A stretch of DNA of 64,000 nt from contig NZ_JARYZI010000007.1 in assembly GCF_029914245.1 (NCBI RefSeq), forward strand, positions 1 through 64,000. The letters are read 5' to 3'. This document shows positions 8,461 to 18,530 of this stretch, in pieces (the stretch's first letter is position 1; every line of letters starts with the position of its first letter). The stretch comes from Fusibacter bizertensis (GTDB lineage: Bacteria; Bacillota; Clostridia; Peptostreptococcales; Acidaminobacteraceae). A model generated the notes under the pieces. The model saw only the letters and a program-made list of their open reading frames with translations, was not told where the DNA came from and ran no database searches. The position numbers and the translations under genes were made by a program.

Positions 8461-8596
8461 AGACCATTGTACGTGTTGCTTTGATTATTGTGAACGTTTA
8501 TGTGCCCATAAAACGAAATCCAATAACGTCCAGTTTCCTATATTACATAAGTCTTTATTCAAAATATGAGGAATCTATTTGAAATGGAGAGAAGAG

Positions 8597-10600
8597 ATGA
8601 AAAAAGGGTTGACGAGAAAAATCACTGCATTTATTGCGATTTTTGCTGTGATTGTTTCACTAGTTACTGGAGGGGTTTCTTTATTCATGAGCAAGAATGC
8701 CATGACCACAGAAGCCAATAAATCGCTACTTATGATCACAGAACAAGGCGCAGAGAAAATCAAGATCATAGTGGATGACCGACTTTTGGTGCTCCAAGAG
8801 ATTGCCAATCGTGCGCGAACCTTGACGATGGATTTTACAACACAAAAAGATTCGATAAAAGGCGATATCGAAAGACTTGGGTATCTGGATATGGCCATCG
8901 TCTCAACAAAGGGTGAGGCAAAGTATATACTAGAAAGTAAAACTGCGGACTTATCTGACCGAGATTATGTTCAGAAAGCATTAGCTGGAGAAGCATGTGT
9001 CTCTGATGTATTGATCAGTAAAGTAACTGAATCTGCTGTGCTGATGTATGCAGTGCCAATTGAGAAAAATGGAAAAGTTGTAGGTGCTCTAATTGCAAGA
9101 CGTGATGGCAATGCGCTTGCAGAAATCACTGATGAAATGGGTTATGGAGAAGAAGGATATGCCTATATCATTAATGATAAAGGAATCACTGTTGCACATC
9201 CAGACCGAACTCGAGTTATGGATCAGTTTCAACCAATAGAAGCTGCTAAAAATGATAAAACGATGGCACCCGTTGCAAAAGTCTTCCAAAAAGTTTTAGA
9301 TGAAAAAACGGGCTATGGAGACTATACATTTAATAATAAGGCACTTTTAGTTGCATTTGCACCTATAGAAGGTACAAACTGGTATTTGGTAAACACAGCA
9401 TCTGAGAAAGAAGTTTTTGCTGGTGCAAGTAAATTGATGTCTGCACTTATCTTTTTACTCGTGGGTGTAATTGTTGCTTCTATTATAATAGCGACACTTT
9501 TAGCACTTTCGATTGCTAGACCAATCGTCCATATGACTGCGATCGTGGATCGACAGGCCGCACTTGATTTTAGACCTGTTGAGGATAAAATGTTACTCTT
9601 CCTTCAAAAGAGAAACGATGAAATCGGTGAGATGACACGCTCTCTAGCAGCAATGGGGACAAACATTAGAGAACTACTTGTAAATGTCTCGAGCACTGCT
9701 GAGCAAGTTTCAGCTACTTCTGAGGAACTCACAGCGACATCGCATCAGTCTGCAACGGCTTCAGGCGAAGTTGCACAAACGATTGGCGAAATCGCAAAAG
9801 GTGCAGGAGATCAAGCTGAAAACACTATGGAAGCTGCAAATGAACTCAATCGCTTAAGTAGTGATATCCAAAACAATATGACCCAAGTTGAATTACTTGC
9901 AGCTAATACGCAAGAGATTAGACAACTGATCTACAATGGTATAGATGTAATGGAATCGCTTACAGATAAAACGGAACAAAACAGCAAGGCATCAGAAGTG
10001 GTTTACCAAAGTATCTTAAGAACCAATGAAAGTTCTTCAAAAATTGCTGAGGCTAGCCAGATGATCACTTCAATCTCTGAGCAAACAAATCTTTTGGCAC
10101 TTAATGCTTCTATAGAAGCAGCTAGAGCAGGAGAGCATGGAAGAGGTTTTGCTGTTGTAGCTGAAGAGATCAGAAAACTTGCTGAACAATCAAGAAATAC
10201 AACGTCAACCATAGACGAGATGTTACGCAACTTAAATATGGATGCTCAAACGGCAGTTGATAAGATGAGAGAAGCGGGAGAACTTACAAAAGAACAAGAA
10301 AAAAGTGTTGTTCTTTCAAAATCTACTTTTAGTAGTATCTCTGAAGCCATCCATAGTACGGAACAAATGGTGATCGTGGTAGGAGAAGGTAGTGAGCGTA
10401 TGGAGAATTCTAAGCTTATGGTTCTCGAACGTGTAGAAGCACTTTCTGCTATTGCAGAAGAAAATGCTGCTTCAACAGAAGAAGCTTCAGCTTCGGTAGA
10501 AGAACAATCAGCATCTGCTTTGGAGATTGCAAATGCAAGTGAAGATTTATCCGAGATGGCGCAACAACTTCAGAGCATGATTGCTAGATTCAAAGTTTAA
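8597..10600 (+). CDS. Methyl-accepting chemotaxis protein with periplasmic-type Cache sensor
   Basis: 667 residues from the ATG at 8597 after GGAGAGAAG; a TTG at 8579 is in frame but lacks a ribosome site. A first helix (about 8-30) is followed by an extracytoplasmic double-Cache region (30-275), including the [20 protein letters not shown] segment typical of dCache_1. A second helix is at 282-305, then HAMP to about 365, then a long coiled-coil signalling domain. The highly conserved hairpin [20 protein letters not shown] sits near residue 500. It senses an external small ligand and controls CheA; the ligand is unknown. Confidence 0.95.
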   Translation: MKKGLTRKITAFIAIFAVIVSLVTGGVSLFMSKNAMTTEANKSLLMITEQGAEKIKIIVDDRLLVLQEIANRARTLTMDFTTQKDSIKGDIERLGYLDMAIVSTKGEAKYILESKTADLSDRDYVQKALAGEACVSDVLISKVTESAVLMYAVPIEKNGKVVGALIARRDGNALAEITDEMGYGEEGYAYIINDKGITVAHPDRTRVMDQFQPIEAAKNDKTMAPVAKVFQKVLDEKTGYGDYTFNNKALLVAFAPIEGTNWYLVNTASEKEVFAGASKLMSALIFLLVGVIVASIIIATLLALSIARPIVHMTAIVDRQAALDFRPVEDKMLLFLQKRNDEIGEMTRSLAAMGTNIRELLVNVSSTAEQVSATSEELTATSHQSATASGEVAQTIGEIAKGAGDQAENTMEAANELNRLSSDIQNNMTQVELLAANTQEIRQLIYNGIDVMESLTDKTEQNSKASEVVYQSILRTNESSSKIAEASQMITSISEQTNLLALNASIEAARAGEHGRGFAVVAEEIRKLAEQSRNTTSTIDEMLRNLNMDAQTAVDKMREAGELTKEQEKSVVLSKSTFSSISEAIHSTEQMVIVVGEGSERMENSKLMVLERVEALSAIAEENAASTEEASASVEEQSASALEIANASEDLSEMAQQLQSMIARFKV

Positions 10601-10681
10601 TTAGCAATATATGTTAGCCGTTAAACCGACAGATAAAAAAATGTTTCAGTACAAACAGGTAAAAAATTGATCTAAAAATTG

Positions 10682-10722
10682 AGTCCAAATGAGACGGCAT
10701 ATGTTTCATTTGGACTTTTTTA
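10682..10722 (+). terminator. Terminator after the first chemotaxis receptor
   Basis: AGTCCAAATGA pairs with TCATTTGGACT (outer ends 10682 and 10716), followed by TTTTTT. Confidence 0.85.
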
Positions 10723-10796
10723 AATCACTGCTTGATTTCTATTCAATTGTTACATAATATTAATAGTAGATTATATACAAAAATAACGAAATAGAG

Positions 10797-10825
10797 TTGC
10801 TAAGTGTATATACAGCATATATAAT
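10797..10825 (+). promoter_or_regulatory. Promoter for the second chemotaxis receptor
   Basis: TTGCTA (10797-10802) and TATAAT (10820-10825) are separated by 17 bp, 79 bp before the start codon. Confidence 0.6.
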
Positions 10826-10903
10826 CAACAGTTGATAAAGCAAATAGCTGTAATTTTAAAACAAATTGTGTTGGCATAAGCTTTAGTCTTAGGAGGCGTG
10901 TGG

Positions 10904-12790
10904 ATGAAATTGAAATTGGGTAAGAAGAGTACTAAAAATACTGAGTCCCTACAAATGAAGAGATCGAGAATTAAAAAAGCAAAATCACAGAAACCAAAAG
11001 CAAGTAAAATGAAATCAGATAAATCAAAAAAGAGAAGTATTAATTTTAAAGTAATTAGTAACCTTGGTCTTAGAAAAAAAATACTCGGTGGTTTTATAAT
11101 TGTCGCGTTGATCACTGTATTTGTAGGTGGAACAGCTTTAATTGGTATCAACCAATTAAATACAAAATCCAATAAAATAGGGACTGATATTTTACCGAGT
11201 GTAAAGTCAATTCTCAATATCAATGTTGCCCTAACCGCTATAAATGGTGCTGAAAACGTGCTACTTATTCAAGATCTAAGTAGAGATCAAAGATCCGCTG
11301 CTCTTAATACGATGAATGTAGCTTACCTTAGAGCACAAGCAAATATAACAACTTATAAGGAGTTGCCTAGAGATGCTGAAGAAGAAGCGCTTTGGAGTGA
11401 GTTTTTGCCAAAATGGCAAAAATGGCTAGGAGATCATCAGGAATTTATAAAGAAAGAAGCAGCATACAGAGATAAAGTGACACAAGCTAGCTATCAAGCA
11501 TTGGTTAGGCAAGGAGTAATCACAAATTTAGCATCGTATAACGATGCTGCAGATGTACTGGTAAAGCTCGTTAATTTAAACAGCACTTTAGCAGATGAGG
11601 AAATCTCTAATATTGTTAATACAAGTAAAACAACTCAAAATACAACGGCTATAGCGGTTATCGTAGGTGCAGCAATATCATTTTTATTTGGCCTCATCAT
11701 TTCAGTGATGATCCTAAAACCTGTGAAAAAACTCAATGATAATTTACAGATGCTTGCAACAAGTGGTGGAGACTTGACACAGCGTTTTGAAGTGACTTCT
11801 AAAGATGAAATCGGGAGAATGACAGACTCTGTTAATCAGTTTCTTGCAAATTTACAAGAGATCATCTCAGGTGTTGTATCTGAAGCAGGTCATATGGGTG
11901 AATCTGTAGAAGCAGTCAATCAAAATGTACTTTATCTAAATGATAATATCCAAGATGTATCAGCTGCTACACAAGAACTATCTGCTAGTATGGAAGAATC
12001 GGCTGCATCTAGTGAAGAAATCAATGCGACAACTAAGGAAATCGAAAATGCAGTTAATAGTGTTGCAGAAAAAGCACAAGAAGGTGCTGTGACATCAACA
12101 CAGATCAATGCGAGAGCAAAAGCACTTCACGAGAGCGCAGTAACCTCGAAGCAAACAGCGATTGATATCTATCAAAACTCAAAAACACACCTTGATATCG
12201 CCCTTGAAAAGACAAAAGAAGTTGAAAAAATCAATGTACTTTCCAACACAATTTTACAAATATCAGAACAGACTAACCTTTTGGCATTAAACGCAGCGAT
12301 AGAAGCTGCTAGAGCAGGAGAAGCGGGCAGAGGTTTTGCAGTAGTTGCCGATGAGATTAGAAAGCTCGCAGAGCAATCTAAAAATTCTGTGACACAAATT
12401 CAAACCGTAGCAGTGCAAATTCTAGCAATAGTAGATGAACTTGCTAATAATTCAAAAGGGATCGTTTCTTTTATTGAATCAAAAGTGATTGGTGACTATG
12501 ATATCTTGGTAGACACAAGTACACAGTACGAAGTTGATGCTAAAGTATTTAATGATATCTCATCTGATTTAAGTGCAACTTCAGAAGAACTATTAGCTTC
12601 AGTTGAAACGATTGCTAAAGCAATTCATGAAATTAGCATCGCAAGTAGTGAATCTGCACAAGGTACAATGAACATCGCGGATAAAAACGAAACCATTGCA
12701 TCGCAATCTAGGTCAGTTTCGGATCAAGCTAAGATTATTGACGATGCATCAAAACGTCTTCAAGAGATGGTGTCAAAATTCACAGTCTAA
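10904..12790 (+). CDS. Methyl-accepting chemotaxis protein with four-helix-bundle sensor and basic N-terminal extension
   Basis: 628 residues from ATG 10904, seven bases after AGGAGG; a GTG at 10898 is too close to that site. Residues 1-48 are a lysine/arginine-rich cytoplasmic extension. A helix follows at about 62-82, then a 4HB_MCP-type sensor with alpha-helical [11 protein letters not shown]-like segments, a second helix near 250-270, HAMP, and the signalling domain. The latter has the hairpin [20 protein letters not shown]. It is a membrane chemoreceptor feeding CheA. It lies 303 bp downstream of the other receptor with its own promoter and terminator. The basic extension is not a usual part of the family. 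Confidence 0.94.
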   Translation: MKLKLGKKSTKNTESLQMKRSRIKKAKSQKPKASKMKSDKSKKRSINFKVISNLGLRKKILGGFIIVALITVFVGGTALIGINQLNTKSNKIGTDILPSVKSILNINVALTAINGAENVLLIQDLSRDQRSAALNTMNVAYLRAQANITTYKELPRDAEEEALWSEFLPKWQKWLGDHQEFIKKEAAYRDKVTQASYQALVRQGVITNLASYNDAADVLVKLVNLNSTLADEEISNIVNTSKTTQNTTAIAVIVGAAISFLFGLIISVMILKPVKKLNDNLQMLATSGGDLTQRFEVTSKDEIGRMTDSVNQFLANLQEIISGVVSEAGHMGESVEAVNQNVLYLNDNIQDVSAATQELSASMEESAASSEEINATTKEIENAVNSVAEKAQEGAVTSTQINARAKALHESAVTSKQTAIDIYQNSKTHLDIALEKTKEVEKINVLSNTILQISEQTNLLALNAAIEAARAGEAGRGFAVVADEIRKLAEQSKNSVTQIQTVAVQILAIVDELANNSKGIVSFIESKVIGDYDILVDTSTQYEVDAKVFNDISSDLSATSEELLASVETIAKAIHEISIASSESAQGTMNIADKNETIASQSRSVSDQAKIIDDASKRLQEMVSKFTV

Positions 12791-12856
12791 TCAAGCATAA
12801 TGAGTATAAAACAGTAATATAAAAACGTAATATAAAGCAACTAGGATACAGTGTCA

Positions 12857-12922
12857 ACCTATAAAAGAGCAACCTGTGACGAATCGAACGTCAGATCAGG
12901 TTGCTCTTTTTTATAGGTCGAA
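12857..12922. terminator. Long bidirectional terminator
   Basis: AGAGCAACCTG (12866-12876) pairs with CAGGTTGCTCT (12896-12906), and the pairing extends outward through ACCTATAAA / TTTATAGGT. A and T runs flank the core stem, so it can end the receptor gene and the convergent DUF1508 gene. Confidence 0.85.
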
Positions 12923-13020
12923 ACACTTTATTGGACTAAAGGCACTTCCATAATGACTTAAAATAGGTGTATCCTAATAGTGGTTAAGCTGACAAAGTAG
13001 AGAACTTGGTGATAGAATAG

Positions 13021-13383
13021 TTATAGATCCAAGATATGCGCCTCTTCAATCTGTTCTTTCAGTTCGTTTAAGAATTTGAGACACTGCTTACGGTTTGTAA
13101 ACAGGTCACTTTGTAGAATTGGAAGCGTTTTATCTGATAGAAACTGAAAGCGGTAGTTGTTAGCACCGATACTGATGACTTGAAAGACGGGAAAATCACC
13201 ATTACTATCGCCCTCATAGACATGTGCCGCCTTGGCATGTTGTTTAAAAAAACTAAGATGTTCATCTAAATGTATACGCGTTTCAAAACTTTTTGAAACA
13301 GCAACAAAATGGTGCCTGTTTTTAAATATAAAATAGTAGTTTCCAGTGGGGTTTTTCTTGATCTCAATGTGTGATTTTAACAT
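13021..13383 (-). CDS. DUF1508 (YegP-like) protein
   Basis: 120 residues from the ATG at 13383, preceded by AAGGATGGTG; an in-frame ATG at 13416 has no ribosome site. KNPTGNYYFIFKNRHHFVAVSKSFETR and the later NNYRFQFLSDKTLPILQSDLFTNRKQC each look like one YegP beta-beta-alpha repeat, giving two tandem repeats as in E. coli YegP. Function unknown; the family is small, soluble and cytoplasmic. It stands alone between a terminator and the divergent histidine kinase gene. Confidence 0.7.
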   Translation of the reverse strand: MLKSHIEIKKNPTGNYYFIFKNRHHFVAVSKSFETRIHLDEHLSFFKQHAKAAHVYEGDSNGDFPVFQVISIGANNYRFQFLSDKTLPILQSDLFTNRKQCLKFLNELKEQIEEAHILDL

Positions 13384-13558
13384 TTTGGCACCATCCTTGT
13401 AAGGTGAATCTGACATATGTTTGATGAAATCGGTTTACCCTATAATTTTAGAACATATAGTATGCACTCTAAAAGTGCCCAAGAGGTTAATCTAGGACAC
13501 ATTTTAATAAAAAGCGGTCATTCTCAGTGACGGCTTCACAAGACGCGAGGTGAATGCA

Positions 13559-15265
13559 ATGGAAGTTTCCGATAAACTAGCTCATGAAATTTATACCATC
13601 GTATTATTCCACTGGGTTGCTATTCTTTTGCTTTTTGGATTTGCAGCAGTACTGATCATTAAAGGTAAAAAATCAGTGCTTAAGAATACCTATATTTTAG
13701 TAGTGGGGTTGATCTCGCTTTGGCTCGTTGCAAAAATTTTAAAAACGGTATCACCCAATATTCATATGCGGTGGTTTTTTATCGTGGTTCAGTATTTTGC
13801 AGTGGAATTTCTAGGAGCTGCTTTCCTGATCTTTGCCCTTTGCTATAAGACTGGAAAACTACCTTCAAAGTGGAAGATTCTTTTATTATTGATTATACCA
13901 ACAACCAGTTTTATCATTGTCTTAACCAATCCTTTGCATATGAATTTTTACAGTTATTTTGACTTTTATAGAGATAGATTTGGTCCCTGGTTTCTTCCGG
14001 TCCAGTCACTACAGTATCTTTACCTTTTTGCTGGTGTCGTTCTCCTTGTTATAGGGTATAGGCAAGAGCCTCGAAAAGCCTTTGTAGGTAGAGCTTTAGC
14101 CCTGCTTAGCTTACTTGCAATGCTTTTAAACGTCTACTATATTGCGTTTAAGTTGGACTTCCTAGAGTGGCTCTTTCCCTTTACGGTATTTGACATTACA
14201 CCAATTGCACTTGCGCTTGCGCTTTTACTTTTTATGGCGACTGCTTATCGGCAGCGCTTCTTAGATATATCGCCGATTTCGATTAGAAAGTCGTTTTCAT
14301 TTATCAGCAAAGGTGTTTTTTATGTTTATGAAGATGAAAGTATCTATAGGGGAAACACGGCATTTTATAGGTTTTTCCCTCAGTGTCAGCTGACGAAGAC
14401 GCTTACTGGTATACTGGATGTAATGGAGCTTGACACTAAAGAAGACAAAACAAACTTGTACCAGGCCATAAAAGGAGATGCCCTCTATACACATGTTCAA
14501 GTAAGATCCTCAAGTGGTAGACACTTTAAGGTGGTGGTAAAACCTTTAAAATATGGCGTGAAAATGGTGAGCTTTTCTGAGCTTACTCAAGTAATTCAAC
14601 TGAGTGAAAAAGTAAAACTACAAAATGATAAACTCAGTGCAGCTAGGGAACAACTAGAAGAAATCACTGCAAAGCAAAGAGACCTTGCGGTGATCAAGTT
14701 GCAAACGGGAATTGCACAAAACGTACATGACATATTGGGACATAGTTTGACAGTAGTGATCGGGACGACAGAGCTTGCAGCTATGGATGCTGAGAAAGGA
14801 GATATCACATCCAAACTGGTATCTATTAAAGAGATGTTGATCAATAGCCTTGCAGATCTTAGAAATGCCCTGTCAAATGAAATGCCTATGCTAAAAGAGA
14901 CGTCTTTAATTAAAGCGATAGAGGCACTTTCAAATGACAGTATAGTATTGGATTTTTCGTATCAAGGACAGCCCATAGAACTTTCAAGCGAGATAAATGA
15001 GACGATATATCGACTATGTCAGGAATCTATAACCAACGCCATCAGACACGGAAGTGCGGCCCATATCACCATAGTCCTTCGATTCCAAGCAAAGCAAATC
15101 GAGATTTTTGCAATAGATGATGGTAAAGGTTGTGAAGTGATAAAGCTTCACTACGGATTACAAGGGATCCAGCAACGTGCCGAATCCCTTGGTGGTAAAG
15201 CCATATTTAGATCAGATGGTCAAATGGGATTTCATACCCATGTGATCCTGCCAATAATAAATTAA
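13559..15265 (+). CDS. Sensor histidine kinase, seven-helix membrane input, HisKA_3/HATPase
   Basis: 568 residues from ATG 13559, six bases after GAGGTG. About seven hydrophobic helices (residues 12-235) resemble the 7TM input region of some Gram-positive kinases. A PAS-like segment and coiled coil follow. The HisKA_3 dimerisation domain contains NVHDILGHSL near residue 388, with the phosphoacceptor histidine. The ATPase domain has the N-box ESITNAIRHG near 493 and G-box motifs DDGKG and GLQGIQQRAESLGG. It is a complete NarL-class kinase. It faces, and overlaps by 4 bp, a NarL-type response regulator on the other strand, its probable partner. Confidence 0.93.
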   Translation: MEVSDKLAHEIYTIVLFHWVAILLLFGFAAVLIIKGKKSVLKNTYILVVGLISLWLVAKILKTVSPNIHMRWFFIVVQYFAVEFLGAAFLIFALCYKTGKLPSKWKILLLLIIPTTSFIIVLTNPLHMNFYSYFDFYRDRFGPWFLPVQSLQYLYLFAGVVLLVIGYRQEPRKAFVGRALALLSLLAMLLNVYYIAFKLDFLEWLFPFTVFDITPIALALALLLFMATAYRQRFLDISPISIRKSFSFISKGVFYVYEDESIYRGNTAFYRFFPQCQLTKTLTGILDVMELDTKEDKTNLYQAIKGDALYTHVQVRSSSGRHFKVVVKPLKYGVKMVSFSELTQVIQLSEKVKLQNDKLSAAREQLEEITAKQRDLAVIKLQTGIAQNVHDILGHSLTVVIGTTELAAMDAEKGDITSKLVSIKEMLINSLADLRNALSNEMPMLKETSLIKAIEALSNDSIVLDFSYQGQPIELSSEINETIYRLCQESITNAIRHGSAAHITIVLRFQAKQIEIFAIDDGKGCEVIKLHYGLQGIQQRAESLGGKAIFRSDGQMGFHTHVILPIIN

Positions 15266-15909
15266 ACGATGTTGTTTTTAATCGCAAAAACAGAGATTTG
15301 AGTTCTATCAGACATACTAGTAGTTGCAAGGATTTTAGAAACTCTGTTTTTGATAGTCCCTTCACTGTAGTTTAAAAGTGCACCGATCTCTCTATTGGTC
15401 ATTCCCTCAGTGATGCATCTCATGATGCGGATATCGATGCCATCAAACTCAAAGCTCCCAAAAGTAAAACGTTCTTTGGTTGTATTATGATATAAGTTGC
15501 TTTGCGTACAGATGATGTCATAGGCACTTTTGTGAAACGTGACGATGTCGTTATGAACGCATTTAATAGACATGACCAATACTTCGGGCTTGATATCTTT
15601 AACGAGGTAGCCTTTAGCACCGATCATACAAGAATCGCTGATGCTCTGGGCATCTTCGAAAGTGGTAAGCATGATCACTTTTGTTTGCATGGAAAGTGCG
15701 TTAATGGCTTGAAGTGCATGTATACCAGACTTCTCAGGCATCTTGATATCCATCAGTATGATATCGGGGCGGAGCTGCTTAGCAAGTGTGATTACCTCAT
15801 TGCCGTTTGAAGCAGTACCTACCACGTCGAAAGTTGCCTCACGGCTTAAAACATCTTCTAACATATTTCGGAAAAGTGTTTGATCATCAGCGATCAAGAT
15901 CTTAATCAT
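15262..15909 (-). CDS. NarL/LuxR-type response regulator
   Basis: 215 residues from ATG 15909, preceded by AAGGGGGATACG; a longer in-frame reading lacks a ribosome site. The receiver domain (1-120) has acidic residues D8/D9, phosphoacceptor D54 in ILMDIKMPE and lysine in GYLVKDI. A LuxR helix-turn-helix (about 150-215) has the signature EGMTNREIGALLNYSEGTIKNR. The start overlaps by 8 bp the stop of the upstream PAS-domain sensor on the same strand, and the end overlaps the convergent kinase. DNA targets are unknown. Confidence 0.95.
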   Translation of the reverse strand: MIKILIADDQTLFRNMLEDVLSREATFDVVGTASNGNEVITLAKQLRPDIILMDIKMPEKSGIHALQAINALSMQTKVIMLTTFEDAQSISDSCMIGAKGYLVKDIKPEVLVMSIKCVHNDIVTFHKSAYDIICTQSNLYHNTTKERFTFGSFEFDGIDIRIMRCITEGMTNREIGALLNYSEGTIKNRVSKILATTSMSDRTQISVFAIKNNIV

Positions 15910-16798
15910 AATCGTATCCCCCTTTGCGATTGGCGATGTCTTGTACGGATTGTCTAACCAATTGATAGACGTCTCTAAGTTCATCTGCGATGTCAGAAAT
16001 GGTATCAGATGTTGCGACGGATTCTAGACGCTGAATCCTCAAGATTACAGATTCAAGTCTATGGATGAGGTTTTCTTGTAATTCACTGATTACTTCTAGC
16101 CTCATCTTTTCAGCTTCATACTGTGCATATACATAGAGATTGGATCGGAGTTTTTCGTTATGAACTTCGATTTCTTTATTTTTTTGTTCGATTTCTTGAT
16201 AGAGTGCTTTTTCGACACTGACATCATAGAATACCACTGCAGTACCAATAGGTTCAAGGTTAGAAAAAATGGGTGTAATCACAGTCCACAGTGTATAGGT
16301 TTTGTCTTTGCCTTCGAGTTCCCATTCGTAGGGGTTCTTACCATTATGGCGAAGTTCGTCAAGTGTGGGGACTAAGTTTATGAAGTAGCGGTTGCAGAGA
16401 TCGGGATGGTTGTTGAGGTGTAACTTTCCACTATAATCATACACGAGGATCAGGTCTTCTAGTTGGGTAAAAACCTCATGTAGATCAGGGGGGAGATGAA
16501 AAGCTTTCGTTTGGAAATAGACATATATAAAGCCTAGAAGTAACGCTATGATCATGGCGAGAAAGAGATCACCAAGCAGTTTATAGTGTGGAAAAAAAGT
16601 CATGTCAAAACTTACATGCCGCATCAAAATTGTACTTAAGAAAAGTACAGTGAAGATGGAAAGTGCATGAACGATAAAAGTAACTGGTGTACGACCTCTT
16701 CGAATAAATAACCTTAGGTTTAAGATGAGTAAGACAAGTGTGAAAGTTAATATCGAAAAGACCCATATGAATTGAACGGATGACAACATACGCATCAT
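15902..16798 (-). CDS. Degenerate membrane sensor: three helices, PAS domain, kinase-like coiled coil, no ATPase
   Basis: 298 residues. Three hydrophobic helices (about 8-30, 40-62, 75-97) are followed by a PAS-like domain (110-200, ending with FYDVSVEKALYQEI) and a coiled coil. In that coil, EKMRLEVISELQENLIHRLESVIL aligns with the HisKA_3 box (xxRxRIARELHDxLGHSL), but the phosphoacceptor histidine is glutamine and no HATPase domain follows. It is translationally coupled to the response regulator by an 8-bp overlap. It probably senses a signal and modulates or scaffolds the separate complete kinase encoded convergently. That role is inference. Confidence 0.75.
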   Translation of the reverse strand: MMRMLSSVQFIWVFSILTFTLVLLILNLRLFIRRGRTPVTFIVHALSIFTVLFLSTILMRHVSFDMTFFPHYKLLGDLFLAMIIALLLGFIYVYFQTKAFHLPPDLHEVFTQLEDLILVYDYSGKLHLNNHPDLCNRYFINLVPTLDELRHNGKNPYEWELEGKDKTYTLWTVITPIFSNLEPIGTAVVFYDVSVEKALYQEIEQKNKEIEVHNEKLRSNLYVYAQYEAEKMRLEVISELQENLIHRLESVILRIQRLESVATSDTISDIADELRDVYQLVRQSVQDIANRKGGYDYD

Positions 16799-17050
16799 TT
16801 GCCTCCTCGTTAGAAATAAAATGACACTTTTGTTAATAGTTTAGCAATTTATCAAGTGAACATCAAGTGATATCACAAATGAAGGGTATTTCTATCCCTA
16901 TCTGCATCATATGGTTTTCACTAGTCACTTCATAAGTGACCATGGGCTAGAGATAAGGCACAAATTATATTGATTGCAACATAGATAAAAAGGGTAAAGT
17001 GTATATAAGAAGACTACAGAAAACAGAGTGTAATAGGGAGGAAATAAGTT

Positions 17051-17536
17051 ATGAAAGCATCGAAAATTATAGCATGGGTCGGATTTGTTGCGATGACCGT
17101 AGGCTTGATGAATGGATTTTTAAACGGAGATTTCTTTAAAGATGGTGGCGAATTGTTTCAAAACCCTTGGGGGGTAATGTCTCTTATTGATCTATATGTT
17201 GGATTTACACTATTCTCAATGTGGATTGCCTATAGAGAACGCTTTATCCCTATAGCAGTTGCTTGGATCATCGGTATGATGGTACTTGGCTTTTTCACAG
17301 CATGTGTCTATGTACTATTGGGACTCTATACCAGTAAAGGGGATTGGCTCAAGTTTTTCCTTGGCTATCAAAAAGAAGCCTTGATTGAGGGGGAGCTAGC
17401 TAAGAGAGTAAAACCAGAAGTAGTGGAAAAACCTGAAATTCCTGAAATCCCTGAAATCCCTGAAATCCCTGAAATCCCTGTTAACTCAAATGAGAACCTT
17501 GAAGAGGCGTTGCCAGGGAAAGAAGAAAACGAATAA
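17051..17536 (+). CDS. Small membrane protein (DUF1475/DUF2834-like) with a Pro-Glu-Ile repeat tail
   Basis: 161 residues. Three hydrophobic helices (about 5-24, 42-62, 68-92) include NPWGVMSLIDLYVGFTLFSMWIAYRE, which resembles the DUF1475/DUF2834 membrane families; the exact family is uncertain. After residue 125 comes a polar tail with five consecutive Glu-Ile-Pro units encoded by a 9-bp repeat. The start follows AGGGAGG. Gene and terminator form an isolated unit. Function unknown. Confidence 0.7.
   Translation: MKASKIIAWVGFVAMTVGLMNGFLNGDFFKDGGELFQNPWGVMSLIDLYVGFTLFSMWIAYRERFIPIAVAWIIGMMVLGFFTACVYVLLGLYTSKGDWLKFFLGYQKEALIEGELAKRVKPEVVEKPEIPEIPEIPEIPEIPVNSNENLEEALPGKEENE
17432..17480 (+). 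repeat. In-frame 9-bp minisatellite
   Basis: Five tandem copies of CCTGAAATC (the first has T at the last base), plus a partial unit, encode repeated Pro-Glu-Ile. The units are almost identical, as expected for slippage. Copy-number change would alter tail length without shifting frame. Confidence 0.9.
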
Positions 17537-17547
17537 GAAATGTCAAA

Positions 17548-17585
17548 GGTTGTTTTTATATTTAATATAGAAACAACTTTTTTTA
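17548..17585 (+). terminator. Terminator
   Basis: GTTGTTT (17549) pairs with AAACAAC (17571-17577), followed by seven T residues. Confidence 0.75.
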
Positions 17586-17717
17586 GTCATAACTAGGTAA
17601 TCATTGAAGCATAAGCATAAGCGTGTAACTGAGTCGTGCGATTATGGAATTAATCATGATTAAAATCGAATGCGTTCTATATGGAGATACACTCCAAAAA
17701 ACATCGAAATTAAGAAT

Positions 17718-17764
17718 AATAACTCCAAAAAGTTATTGACTTCATATTCATCGTTGGTTAAGAT
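17718..17764 (+). promoter_or_regulatory. Promoter and candidate RpiR-type operator of the amino-sugar operon
   Basis: TTGACT (17736-17741) and TAAGAT (17759-17764) are 17 bp apart. An inverted repeat AATAACT-N6-AGTTATT (17718-17737) abuts and slightly overlaps the -35 box, a good position for the RpiR-family regulator encoded second in the operon. Confidence 0.6.
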
Positions 17765-17825
17765 GAAGATATAGATAATCTCGCTTGTGAGTAGCGTGTA
17801 ATCATGGACGAAAGAGGTGAAGCGT

Positions 17826-18530
17826 TTGACAGTTTTCGAAGAAATTAAACATAAACTAATTGTTTCTTGTCAAGCACTTGAAGATGAACCCCTTTATGGT
17901 TCAGAAATCATGGCGAAGATGGCGAGAGCTGCTGAAATAGGTGGTGCAAGTGCTATAAGAGCAAATACTATAGCTGATATTATTGCGATAAAAGCTCAAG
18001 TCAACCTGCCAATCATCGGTATCATCAAATCAGATTATCCCGATTCTAAAGTAGTGATTAGCCCTACGATTAAAGAAATCGAAGCACTTATAGATGTCGG
18101 TGTGGATATCATTGCCCTTGATGCGACGGATCGTGTTAGACCAAACGGTGTATCGTTAAGACAACTGTTTTTAGAAGTCAAAAAACGATACCCGGACCAA
18201 CTTTTTATGGCTGATATATCTACAATAGATGAGGCAAAGTTAGCCGAAGAACTTGGGTTTGATCTTATAGCTACAACCTTGGTAGGATATACTGCGTCTT
18301 CACTCGGTGCTCATCCATTTGATACATTAAAATCACTCACCAAAGTTATAAAAACTAAAATCATAGCAGAAGGCAATTTTGATACGCCTGAAAAAGCCAA
18401 ACACGCTCTTGAACTTGGCGCATATGCAGTAGTGGTTGGTAGTGCAATTACAAGACCGCAACTGATTACAAAGAAATTTGTCGATGCAATAGAAGTGCCG
18501 ATAGGAGCAAAGGAAGGACCAATAAAATGA
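17826..18530 (+). CDS. nanE: N-acetylmannosamine-6-phosphate 2-epimerase
   Basis: A TIM-barrel enzyme converting ManNAc-6-P to GlcNAc-6-P in the cytoplasm. Motifs include [14 protein letters not shown] near the N-terminus, the catalytic-lysine strand [21 protein letters not shown] and the phosphate-binding end [12 protein letters not shown] place the start at the TTG at 17826, seven bases after AGAGGTG, giving 234 residues; a GTG at 17817 lies inside that ribosome site. It heads a five-gene operon and overlaps the next gene by ATGA. No sialic acid lyase or ManNAc kinase is nearby. Confidence 0.93.
   Translation: MTVFEEIKHKLIVSCQALEDEPLYGSEIMAKMARAAEIGGASAIRANTIADIIAIKAQVNLPIIGIIKSDYPDSKVVISPTIKEIEALIDVGVDIIALDATDRVRPNGVSLRQLFLEVKKRYPDQLFMADISTIDEAKLAEELGFDLIATTLVGYTASSLGAHPFDTLKSLTKVIKTKIIAEGNFDTPEKAKHALELGAYAVVVGSAITRPQLITKKFVDAIEVPIGAKEGPIK

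Noticed and set aside
10825-11223. A 132-codon minus-strand reading rich in Leu/Ile/Phe
   Set aside because: It is the complement of the lysine-rich start of the second chemoreceptor; the hydrophobic look is produced by antisense A-rich codons.
17432-17480. Short tandem repeats considered as a CRISPR array
   Set aside because: The units are contiguous 9-bp repeats without spacers and lie in frame inside a gene.
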